A stretch of 64,000 bases of DNA from Cocleimonas sp. (GTDB lineage Bacteria; Pseudomonadota; Gammaproteobacteria; Thiotrichales; Thiotrichaceae), in assembly GCA_021647365.1 (NCBI GenBank), contig JAKIUW010000017.1:1-64000 (forward strand). The letters are read 5' to 3'. The notes under the pieces were generated by a model, which saw nothing but the letters and a program-made list of their open reading frames with translations, searched no databases and was not told where the DNA came from. The position numbers and the translations under genes were made by a program. The first letter of the stretch is position 1, and each line of letters starts with the position of its first letter. Shown piece by piece: positions 35,605-43,305 of the stretch.

Positions 35605-37103
35605 AGACCTTGATTAATAGGCTCGCAGTAATGACTTCGTTGGTAATTTTATCCGCCTGTTCGACCACGACAAAAACGAGCACACTCAGCAAATTACAAA
35701 GTGATTTTAATAAGCATAAATATTCGGCCTATGTAACGGACAGTTTGAAAACACAGCCTGTTGTAATAAAGGCAGAACCTTCAATAAATGATAAGAAACT
35801 AAAAGCCTTTAAGCATCAAATTGCTAGTAGAAAAAACAACTCAACGGCGCGCTTAAACAATGTGAGAAACCAGAATGGCTTGCATAAAGTGTCGCGTGGT
35901 TTACAACAACAAGTATCGCGTTTAAGCACGCAAAATAAACGAGAACAGTGGTTGAAAAGTCATTCAAGTTTAGACGCTGTTCTTGCTTTGTTGATACGCA
36001 ACAATTTGGATATTCAAAGTGCTCAAGAACAAGCGCAAGCGAGTTTGTCAAAGTATGATCAAGTGGGGTTTTTGGATGATATGTTGTCCCAATATGCCGC
36101 CTTTACCAAAGACATTAGCCTAACAGGTAGTACGCAAAAGCATAAGAAATCAGTGAGTAAAGGCTTCCCATTCCCGGGTTTACTTGCGCTGAAATCTTCC
36201 ATTATCGACCAAGCAGTTGAGGCATCACGTTTACAAGTAAAAAAGACTACCCAAGATGCGATAACCAATGCGCGAATTGCGTATTATGAATTGCAATTCT
36301 CTAAGCAAGAGATTGTACTTACTCGTAAGAATATTGGCTTATTAAAATCACTCAAAGAAGAATTAAATAATAACTATTCTACCAATACTGCCAATCTAAG
36401 TGGTATTTATCAAATTGATATAGAAATCGCAAATTATCGTAATAAATTACAGATAGCTAAAGATAAGCAACGTTCTAAACATGCGCGCCTGAGTACGTTG
36501 CTAAACTTATCGCCCAGTTTCACACTGGGTAAACTTGATATATTGAAGGCAGAAAAGTTACCTAAAAATATGGCCCAGTTAATAAAAATAGGCCAGACAC
36601 ACCGTGTTGAAATTGCACGTTTGCAAACAGACTTAGAGAAAATGAAGCGTGTTATTAGTTTGTCTGAAAAACGTTTTTATCCTGATTTTGATGCAGGTTA
36701 CAGTCGTTTTCAAAATGATAAATTTACCAAAAGACCTAAAATAAAAAAGAGCAATTTCTTTGCTAAAAACGATGCTTACCTCACAGAAACCAAACAAAAA
36801 TACAAAGCACTACAGTTAAAAATACAAGCATTGAAAACTAAAACAGCTGATGATATTCAACAAGCCGTATCAAACTATAAAATACAGAAAAGCACCCATG
36901 AACTGTACCAAAACAAAGTGCTGCCCAAGGCCAGAACTTCATTGGATATTGCTAAAAACTTGTATGAAACAGGCGAAACCTCTTTGGTGGATATTATCGA
37001 AACACAGGAATTGATTGTGGACTATCGACTAAAAGCAATAAAAGCACTTAAAGAAATGAATGTGAATATGGCGAAAATTAAGAGATTGATAGGTTATAAG
37101 TAA
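35601..37103 (+). CDS. Second TolC-family outer membrane factor, predicted lipoprotein
   Basis: A 500-residue protein with lipobox LSACSTT (Cys about residue 20), then a basic, low-complexity stretch and the OEP coiled-coil region (YELQFSKQEIVLTRKNIGLLK) ending in a helix with NLYETGETSLVDIIETQELIVD, a TolC hallmark. It overlaps the previous channel gene by ATGA. Two outer-membrane factor genes in one efflux operon is unusual. It may pair with the same pump, or be an accessory channel. Confidence 0.85.
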   Translation: MKTLINRLAVMTSLVILSACSTTTKTSTLSKLQSDFNKHKYSAYVTDSLKTQPVVIKAEPSINDKKLKAFKHQIASRKNNSTARLNNVRNQNGLHKVSRGLQQQVSRLSTQNKREQWLKSHSSLDAVLALLIRNNLDIQSAQEQAQASLSKYDQVGFLDDMLSQYAAFTKDISLTGSTQKHKKSVSKGFPFPGLLALKSSIIDQAVEASRLQVKKTTQDAITNARIAYYELQFSKQEIVLTRKNIGLLKSLKEELNNNYSTNTANLSGIYQIDIEIANYRNKLQIAKDKQRSKHARLSTLLNLSPSFTLGKLDILKAEKLPKNMAQLIKIGQTHRVEIARLQTDLEKMKRVISLSEKRFYPDFDAGYSRFQNDKFTKRPKIKKSNFFAKNDAYLTETKQKYKALQLKIQALKTKTADDIQQAVSNYKIQKSTHELYQNKVLPKARTSLDIAKNLYETGETSLVDIIETQELIVDYRLKAIKALKEMNVNMAKIKRLIGYK

Positions 37104-37157
37104 GAGGAAGTTAAGAAGACTATTTCACATCGTGCCATGTTTGACCCTAATAAAACT

Positions 37158-37187
37158 AAGAATGACAGCGTGGATAATGTCCATAAA
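37158..37187. repeat. 30-bp direct repeat, right copy (uppP 5' fragment)
   Basis: Same 30 bases as 28264-28293, same orientation. On the minus strand it encodes ATG and the next eight uppP codons (MDIIHAVIL) and then diverges. Confidence 0.9.
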
Positions 37188-37335
37188 GTCTTATAAGTTA
37201 TTTAAAATAAGGTAAAAGATAGGGGTGTAACGAATTAAACAGAGTAAATCATAGTGAGAAGAAAAACTTTCTGTAAAAAAGTTAAATAGTTCATATATAA
37301 AAATAATATTAGAAATAAAACATATCAATAATCCC

Positions 37336-37365
37336 CTAAGTTTCAGCTAAGTATTGGGATATACC
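37336..37365 (+). promoter_or_regulatory. Direct-repeat operator and promoter upstream of porin
   Basis: CTAAGTTTCAG followed directly by CTAAGTATTG (11-bp period), then TATACC 24 bases from the first base of the repeat. The same arrangement recurs at 39674 and 47413, pointing to an OmpR-type activator overlapping the -35 region. Confidence 0.7.
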
Positions 37366-37482
37366 ATCACGAGAATTCAAGCATAGAAATAACTTTAAGT
37401 ATGCATTTGAAGCTGAAGTGTTGTTTAAAAGTAGTAATTTTTTAGCACTATAAATTTAAATTAAAAAAGAGGGAGTCATCTT

Positions 37483-38535
37483 ATGAGAACCAAATATATT
37501 CATTATGGAGCGTTGCTTATTCCTGTTCTGATTGCATCTAATGTAAATGCTGCGACAGGTACAACACCAGCAACTAATCAAAAAGTTCAATTCAAAGTTT
37601 CTGGACAGGTCAGTAGAGCGTTAACCTATGCTAATAATGGCGTGGCTTCTGATACGCTTTTTGTCGATAACACAAACAGTGGAACCCGCATTAGAGTGGT
37701 CGGTAAAGTTGGTATTACACCGAGTTTATCAGCAGGAATTAATATAGAGACTCAATTCGAAGATGATAGATCCTATGATATGGATATTGGCGGCGCTGGT
37801 AGTGGTAGTTTATTTACCTCACGAAAAAGAGATTTATGGTTTAAAGGGGGCTTTGGTAAGATTTCTTTAGGTAAGGGTGATGGTGCAGCAAATAACACCT
37901 CGGAAGTTGATAACTCAGGAACTTGGATTGCCAACAATGTGGGAGATTTTTTGCACAGCGGGCTCAGCTTTTCAAATGGAACTCAAGTGAAGCAAGCATT
38001 TAGTGACTTTGATGGGTTGAGTCGCAACAATAGACTGCGTTACGATACACCAAAATTTGGTCCATTGAGCCTTGCTGTTAGTAAAAAGCGTAAGGCTTCT
38101 GAATTTGCACTATTTTATAATCAGCCCTATGGCGGAGGGGGAAAACTCTCAGGTGCACTTGGTTATGTAAAAGACAGTGCTGCCAATTTTAAACAACTTG
38201 GTTTGTCCGCATCTTATCTTACTGCAGGCGGTTTTAGTGTAACGGGACACTACGGCAAAAAGAATAGAGCGGTAGGGGTTGATCCAAAAGGTAGCTATTT
38301 AAAACTAGGGCAAAAGTTTGGTGTCGCAAAGAACCATCAGCTATCGGTTGGCTATCATAAAGTTAATGACTTGGCAGCAGCTGGAGATAAAGCGAAAAGA
38401 GTCAACTTGTCTTATGTCTATTTGATTCCTAATAAAGGCATAGAACTTTTTGCTGATGTGCAAAGAGCTGAGTTAAATAGTTCAGGAGGTAATGATCTAG
38501 ATACAATATCAATTGGGTCTAGAATTAAGTTTTAG
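37483..38535 (+). CDS. Gram-negative porin
   Basis: A 350-residue outer-membrane beta-barrel with a signal peptide (cleavage near VNAATG). Amphipathic strands alternate, including the porin landmarks GNxxxxG-like KISLGKGDGAANNTSEVD and NNRLRYDTPKFGPLSLAVS, and the last residue is Phe (IGSRIKF), required for barrel assembly. It belongs to the general diffusion porin type. The upstream operator links it to the copper regulon. AGAGGGAG precedes ATG 37483. Confidence 0.88.
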   Translation: MRTKYIHYGALLIPVLIASNVNAATGTTPATNQKVQFKVSGQVSRALTYANNGVASDTLFVDNTNSGTRIRVVGKVGITPSLSAGINIETQFEDDRSYDMDIGGAGSGSLFTSRKRDLWFKGGFGKISLGKGDGAANNTSEVDNSGTWIANNVGDFLHSGLSFSNGTQVKQAFSDFDGLSRNNRLRYDTPKFGPLSLAVSKKRKASEFALFYNQPYGGGGKLSGALGYVKDSAANFKQLGLSASYLTAGGFSVTGHYGKKNRAVGVDPKGSYLKLGQKFGVAKNHQLSVGYHKVNDLAAAGDKAKRVNLSYVYLIPNKGIELFADVQRAELNSSGGNDLDTISIGSRIKF

Positions 38536-38552
38536 TAGGTTATGGGTAGGCT

Positions 38553-38686
38553 TTGAAGCCCTTGTTTGAGTTAGGCCGTAGCGATATGAATATAATATTA
38601 ATTTTTTCACAATTGACTCCTGTGTTTTAATAAGCTGTAAATTATGTCATGTTGTTAGTTAAGGTCTAGAAGAACAAGGGCTTCAA
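38553..38686. repeat. 14-bp inverted repeat bracketing the porin-lipoprotein gap
   Basis: TTGAAGCCCTTGTT at 38553-38566 and its exact complement at 38673-38686, followed by TTTT. The 106 bases between are AT-rich and probably hold the next promoter. Confidence 0.7.
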
Positions 38687-38721
38687 TTTTAATAGAAATG
38701 CCCTATAAAAAGAGAATAATT

Positions 38722-39066
38722 ATGAAAACCTATAATGTCCTAAGAAAAAAAGTCACATTTAGAAAAATTGGATGGCTTGTATTATTTACAGCACCTCTAA
38801 CCATAATGGGTTGTTCCTCACTAAATAATAATGAGGGAGAGTCTTACGTTGCGAATGATGAGATGTTAGAAGGTCCAGGTCTTTTTACTGGAGCAGAAGG
38901 GGCTTTCAATGTCGTTGGAGGTAAAGATAAAAACGCTTCTTCAAGTAAACCCGTTAGTGCCATGAGTGTAGAAGAAACAACTCAGGCAATTAATAAAAAA
39001 ATAAAACAGTTAGATCAAGATAAATTAGAACTAGAAAAGCTAAAGAGACAATTGCATAAAAAATAA
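38722..39066 (+). CDS. Small lipoprotein with C-terminal coiled coil
   Basis: 114 residues. The leader ends in lipobox IMGCSS (Cys about residue 31). A low-complexity middle follows, and then a Lys/Glu/Leu-rich helix (NKKIKQLDQDKLELEKLKRQLHKK) likely to form a coiled coil. The start is ATG 38722 (MKTYNVL); the upstream ATG 38698 lacks a ribosome-binding site. I do not recognise the family. It sits between a porin and a copper-linked peptide gene, so a role in envelope copper handling is possible but unsupported. Confidence 0.75.
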   Translation: MKTYNVLRKKVTFRKIGWLVLFTAPLTIMGCSSLNNNEGESYVANDEMLEGPGLFTGAEGAFNVVGGKDKNASSSKPVSAMSVEETTQAINKKIKQLDQDKLELEKLKRQLHKK

Positions 39067-39153
39067 AAATAACTTTTCGATTAGCATCCAGAAATTAATA
39101 AACTGCGTAAGTATATTGGCAATTTCAACAATAAACTTATAGACTTAGCTCAG

Positions 39154-39489
39154 ATGACTCGATTATTAATATTAATTTTTGCTTTAAATTCGTTCATGAC
39201 ACCAATGTCTGCACAGGATGTGGTTGTCTGCGATATGGTGGGTGGGTCATCTATGAGCTCAATGACAGCTAATGATACTATGTCAGATATGAGCTGTGAT
39301 ATGCATGAAGGCGTTGCTTGCAATTCAATACAATGTGTTAATAGTTGCGTTGCTGTACCTATTGTTTCTTTAGTCTCATCTGATAGTTTTACATTTACTG
39401 CATTTGTCGGCCAAGCTCAAATCCCAGTGAGCCCCGCTTTTTTTTATAATATCGTTCATCCAATTTATACACCTCCCCCTCTCGTATAG
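39154..39489 (+). CDS. Cys/Met-rich secreted peptide, TPPPLV family, second copy
   Basis: 111-residue paralog of the protein at 28409: the same leader (MTRLLILIFALNSFMTPMSA), a Met/Cys/Ser-rich centre (DMSCDMHEGVACNSIQCVNSC) and the same tail (IYTPPPLV). It heads the second copper module. The DNA just upstream also resembles that of the first copy (TTAATAAACTG), indicating duplication of gene plus leader. Likely periplasmic metal binding; function unproven. Confidence 0.75.
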   Translation: MTRLLILIFALNSFMTPMSAQDVVVCDMVGGSSMSSMTANDTMSDMSCDMHEGVACNSIQCVNSCVAVPIVSLVSSDSFTFTAFVGQAQIPVSPAFFYNIVHPIYTPPPLV

Positions 39490-39673
39490 ACAACTTCCAG
39501 TATTAACTCGCTTGGTTATGCGCTGAAAGTTATGGTTTGGTTATAAATAATAGATCCGCTCCGTTCTACTTATAACTGTATTCCTTTCTTTTTATGGTTC
39601 ATCCATGTTTTTTTCATTTTAATGATGAATATCTAGTGTGTAAGTCTTTTGAGTTAGTGCTGTTTTATAAAAC

Positions 39674-39705
39674 CTAAGTTTCAGCTAAGTTTCAAATTTT
39701 ATACT
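39674..39705 (+). promoter_or_regulatory. Direct-repeat operator and promoter upstream of copper module 2
   Basis: Two adjacent CTAAGTTTCA half-sites (11-bp period, 39674-39694), then TATACT at 39700. This is the best-preserved of the three sites and lies 34 bases before the cytochrome start codon. Confidence 0.75.
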
Positions 39706-39738
39706 TGGCTATGCATTTACCTAATATGAGAAAAAAAC

Positions 39739-40440
39739 ATGAAAAAAACACTACTTACAATTCTAATCACAGCCTCAATGGTTTCAGTCTATGCTGAAGG
39801 TAAGCACAAAGGTGGGCATGATGCAGGCGCGCATTGGATGTCTCCTACAGAGGCTTCAGAAAAGCCAAATCCAATTAAATCCGACGCAGTTTCAATTGAG
39901 CGCGGTAAGAAATCGTATTTTCAATATTGTTCATCTTGTCATGGTGCAAAAGCAATGGGTGATGGCCCTGCAGGAGTGATGCTTAAGCCTAAGCCTGCTA
40001 ACTTGAAAGTAATGGCAGGCGGACATCCTGATGGAGATTTTGCATGGAAAATAGCCAATGGTCGCGGTTCGATGCCTGCTTGGAAGTCTGTTTTAAAAGA
40101 AAATGATATTTGGGACTTGGTTAACTATATCCAAAATTTAAAGCCAAAGGGTAGTAAAACAGTCATGGCTGCGATGGATCATTCCAAGATGGATATGAGT
40201 GGGATGAAAGGTATGGATCATTCTAAAATGAGCATGGAAGATATGCAAAAGATGATGAAAAAAATGATGCCTAAAATGGATACATCAAAAATGAGCATGC
40301 AGGATATGCAAAAGATGATGGAGAGTATGAAGGGTAATATGGGAAGTATGGGGGAGCATTCTGATAGTGATGGTCATCATGATGCGGAGCCGAAGCCGAA
40401 ACCTGTTGCTAACTCACACGATAAACCACATTCACACTAA
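39739..40440 (+). CDS. Monoheme cytochrome c with Met-rich C-terminal tail
   Basis: A 233-residue paralog of the cytochrome at 28817. It has a signal peptide, the segment KHKGGHDAGAHWMSP, heme motif CSSCHG and Met ligand region GRGSMPAWK. The tail of about 90 residues carries repeated Met/His/Asp units (MDHSKMDMSGMKG, MSMEDMQKMMKKMMPKM) and ends HDKPHSH. Met and His clusters are typical of periplasmic Cu(I)/Cu(II) binding. It is first gene after the operator, 16 bases before the copA-type oxidase. Confidence 0.9.
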   Translation: MKKTLLTILITASMVSVYAEGKHKGGHDAGAHWMSPTEASEKPNPIKSDAVSIERGKKSYFQYCSSCHGAKAMGDGPAGVMLKPKPANLKVMAGGHPDGDFAWKIANGRGSMPAWKSVLKENDIWDLVNYIQNLKPKGSKTVMAAMDHSKMDMSGMKGMDHSKMSMEDMQKMMKKMMPKMDTSKMSMQDMQKMMESMKGNMGSMGEHSDSDGHHDAEPKPKPVANSHDKPHSH

Positions 40441-40456
40441 AGAGATAATTAAAAAA

Positions 40457-42451
40457 ATGAAAACATTAATACCAAGTAATGCTGATGTTACGCGTCGGCG
40501 ATTTGTAAAGGGCTTAGCCGCAGGTGGTGCTGTTGCAGGTTTAGGTCTAAGTGGGTGTTCAAATACTGCAAATAAGGTTGTTGCAGACAAGGGAATGAAG
40601 GTAGGAAAGTTCTCTCATGATCCGGAGTTAAAGGGCAAAGTATTTGATTTAACCATTGATGAGCAGCGTGTGAATTTTACAGGTAGGTCTCGTATCGCAA
40701 CAGCGATTAATGGAACTGTACCTGGGCCAACATTGCGCTGGAAAGAGGGTGAAACGGTTACGCTTAGGGTAAAAAATAACCTGTCTGTTGTCACATCAAT
40801 TCACTGGCATGGAATGATTCTGGATTATCGAATGGATGGTGTGCCAGGTCTTTCATTTGATGGTATTAAACCCGGTGAAACTTTTACTTATCGTTTTAAA
40901 GTTAACCAAAGTGGCACTTATTGGTACCACAGTCATTCTGGGTTTCAAGAACAAACGGGTATGCACGGCGTTATTGTGATTGAACCGAAGAATCCTTATC
41001 CCTATAAGTTTGATAGAGAGCATGTCATATCGCTTGCTGATTGGACGGATGAAGATCCAACACGTGTATATGGTAAGTTAAAAAAGCTGAGTCACTATTA
41101 TAATTATAATGAGCGTACGATTGGGGACTTAGTTAAAGAGTTAAAGAAAGATGGGCTAAAAAAGACCTTTAACAATCGGAAAATGTGGAATGAAATGCGC
41201 ATGAGCCAGCGTGATTTGTCTGATGTTACAGGTTACACCTATACTTATCTAATGAACAGCAGTACCCCTCGGGAAGGCTGGCGCGGTGTTTTTAAACCAG
41301 GAGAAAAAGTATTACTGCGTTTTGTAAATACTTCTGCAATGAGCTTTTTTGATGTACGTATACCTGGCTTGAAAATGACAGTAGTAGCCAGTGACGGACA
41401 ATATATAAAACCTGTTTCAGTGGATGAATTTCGTATTGGAGTAGCAGAAAACTATGATGTGATTGTCGAACCAGATGCCTCACAAGCCTATACAATCTTT
41501 GCACAATCTTTAGGTCGTTCTGGTTATGCGCGCGGTACATTAGCGCCTAATGCAACCATGACAGCTGCAGCACCTAAAGTTGATCCTGTTCCTGATTTGA
41601 CTCATTTAGATATGGGTATGGATATGAGCAATATGAGTGGCATGGATCATTCGGGCATGGACATGGGTGGCGGAAGTATGTCTGGCATGGATCATTCAAA
41701 GATGAATATGTCAGGTGGCATGGATTGTTCAGATCCTATGCATGCCTCAATGGATGCGTGTAAGAATAAGAAAAAATCCGATATGTCTGGCATGGATCAT
41801 TCAAAGATGAATATGTCTGGGGGAATGGATTGTTCAGATCCTATGCATGCTTCAATGGATGCGTGTAAAAATAAGAAAAAACCTGACAGTATGGCTGGAA
41901 TGGATCATGGTGGTATGGACATGAGTGGTGCTAAACCCGTAAAACATGCCGCGACAGAGTATGGTCCTCATGTTGATATGCGAGCTGAAGCACCGCGTTT
42001 GGGTATCAGTGACCCCGGTATTGGATTGCGTAATAATGGGCGTAAGGTTTTGACATATTCTGATATAAAAAACCTTTACCCAACAACAGATAAACGTAAA
42101 CCGTCAAGAGAAATTGAGTTGCATTTAACGGGTAATATGTCTCGCTATATGTGGTCAATCAACGGTGTTAAATATGCGGATGCAAAACCGATAGAGTTGA
42201 AGTTTGGTGAACGAGTACGTATTACGTTGGTTAATGACACGATGATGAGTCACCCGATGCACCTACATGGTTTATGGAGTGAACTAGAAACAGGCGATAG
42301 CAATTATTTACCAAGAAAGCATACTGTCATCGTACAGCCAGGAGCAAAGGTTTCTTATTTGGTAACAGCCGATGCGCGCGGTCGTTGGGCATATCACTGC
42401 CACTTGCTATACCACATGCTTGGTATGTTTCGTGAAGTTAGAGTAGTTTAG
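40457..42451 (+). CDS. copA: CopA-type multicopper oxidase (PcoA-like)
   Basis: A 664-residue periplasmic Cu(I) oxidase. The N-terminus has a twin-arginine signal (TRRRFVKGLAAGGAVAG), and LGLSGCSN could also serve as a lipobox. Copper-site motifs are SIHWHGM, YWYHSHSGFQ, HPMHLHGLW and YHCHLLYHMLGMFREV. A Met-rich insertion (residues about 410-520) contains a nearly exact duplicated unit of about 35 residues with DHSKMNMSGGMDCSDPMHAS. ATG 40457 is used; an upstream in-frame ATG lies inside the cytochrome gene. copB follows after 10 bases. Confidence 0.94.
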   Translation: MKTLIPSNADVTRRRFVKGLAAGGAVAGLGLSGCSNTANKVVADKGMKVGKFSHDPELKGKVFDLTIDEQRVNFTGRSRIATAINGTVPGPTLRWKEGETVTLRVKNNLSVVTSIHWHGMILDYRMDGVPGLSFDGIKPGETFTYRFKVNQSGTYWYHSHSGFQEQTGMHGVIVIEPKNPYPYKFDREHVISLADWTDEDPTRVYGKLKKLSHYYNYNERTIGDLVKELKKDGLKKTFNNRKMWNEMRMSQRDLSDVTGYTYTYLMNSSTPREGWRGVFKPGEKVLLRFVNTSAMSFFDVRIPGLKMTVVASDGQYIKPVSVDEFRIGVAENYDVIVEPDASQAYTIFAQSLGRSGYARGTLAPNATMTAAAPKVDPVPDLTHLDMGMDMSNMSGMDHSGMDMGGGSMSGMDHSKMNMSGGMDCSDPMHASMDACKNKKKSDMSGMDHSKMNMSGGMDCSDPMHASMDACKNKKKPDSMAGMDHGGMDMSGAKPVKHAATEYGPHVDMRAEAPRLGISDPGIGLRNNGRKVLTYSDIKNLYPTTDKRKPSREIELHLTGNMSRYMWSINGVKYADAKPIELKFGERVRITLVNDTMMSHPMHLHGLWSELETGDSNYLPRKHTVIVQPGAKVSYLVTADARGRWAYHCHLLYHMLGMFREVRVV

Positions 42452-42461
42452 GAGAATAAAA

Positions 42462-43175
42462 ATGAAAAATTTAGTAACAAAAATACTTGTGCCGGCATTT
42501 GTGGGTGCTCTCTCTCTTTCTCCTGCCTACGCTGGAATGGAAGATGATCCAACAGAGCTTAAATTAATGTTAGATAAGTTTGAAGTAGGTCGTACGGGTG
42601 GAAATACTGTAATGGCTTGGGAAGGCGGGCTTTGGATAGGCAAAGATTTGAATAAATTATGGATAATGTCAGATGGTGAGCGTGCAGCTGGTGAAACGGA
42701 AGGCACGGAGAACCGCTTGTTATACAGCAGAGCTATCTCTCCTTTCTGGGATCTTCAAGCAGGTTTGCGACATGATACCGTTCCAGGTGAGAGTAGAGAC
42801 TACTTAAATTTGGGTATTCATGGTTTAGCGCCTTATTATTTTGAAACGGATGCGAATATATCTTTTGGTGAGAATGAACAAGTTAAGCTAAATGCTAGTT
42901 TTGAATATGAAATGATGCTCACACAAAAACTTGTTTTATCTCCTGAAATTGAATTTAACGCTTATGCAAAGGATGATGCTGCAATGGGTGTCGGTTCAGG
43001 GCTTTCTGATATTGAAGCAGGCTTGCGTCTACGTTATGAAATCAAGCGTGAGTTTGCACCATATATTGGTGTTAATTGGGCAAAAAAGTTTGGAGGCACG
43101 GCTGATTTAGCCAGAGACGAAGGTGAAGATACGAGCGAGACCATGTTTGTTATTGGCGTTCGCGCTTGGTATTAA
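42462..43175 (+). CDS. copB: CopB-type outer membrane copper resistance protein
   Basis: A 237-residue outer-membrane protein with a signal peptide (cleavage near AYAGM). Landmarks of the CopB/PcoB family are DKFEVGRTGGNTVMAWEGGLWIG, SRAISPFWDLQAGLRHD, GLSDIEAGLRLRYEI and the C-terminal VIGVRAWY. The Met-rich N-terminal extension of some homologs is absent. It lies directly after the copA-type oxidase, the classical copAB order. A perfect palindrome formed by two repeat units follows. Confidence 0.93.
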   Translation: MKNLVTKILVPAFVGALSLSPAYAGMEDDPTELKLMLDKFEVGRTGGNTVMAWEGGLWIGKDLNKLWIMSDGERAAGETEGTENRLLYSRAISPFWDLQAGLRHDTVPGESRDYLNLGIHGLAPYYFETDANISFGENEQVKLNASFEYEMMLTQKLVLSPEIEFNAYAKDDAAMGVGSGLSDIEAGLRLRYEIKREFAPYIGVNWAKKFGGTADLARDEGEDTSETMFVIGVRAWY

Positions 43176-43189
43176 TCTTAAATGTCTTT

Positions 43190-43250
43190 AACTACAAGCA
43201 CACCCCCCCACTTTTACATCATGTAAAAGTGGGGGGGTGTGCTTGTAGTT
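43190..43250. repeat. Dispersed repeat locus 11, near-perfect 61-bp palindrome
   Basis: Two units head-to-head around a single central C at 43220. Identity extends 30 bases on each side, including ACTACAAG beyond the usual repeat edge. It would form a very stable hairpin after copB. Confidence 0.95.
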
Positions 43251-43305
43251 CTTTATTAGAAGCTCCTTAAAATCTGTTCTTAATATTATTACTAGGATTA
43301 TAAGA

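Larger units (their letters stand above)
37104..37482 (+). other. 379-bp gap: uppP fragment, possible repeat relic, operator and promoter
   Basis: No ORF is supported. From left to right it holds the 30-bp uppP copy (37158-37187), a possible decayed dispersed repeat (37211-37230: GTAAAAG then AGGGGTGT), an AT-rich stretch and the direct-repeat operator upstream of the porin gene. Confidence 0.7.

Noticed and set aside
40367..40456. Upstream extension of the CopA-type oxidase
   Set aside because: It lies inside the cytochrome gene in another frame and lacks a signal sequence; the Tat leader starts at 40457.
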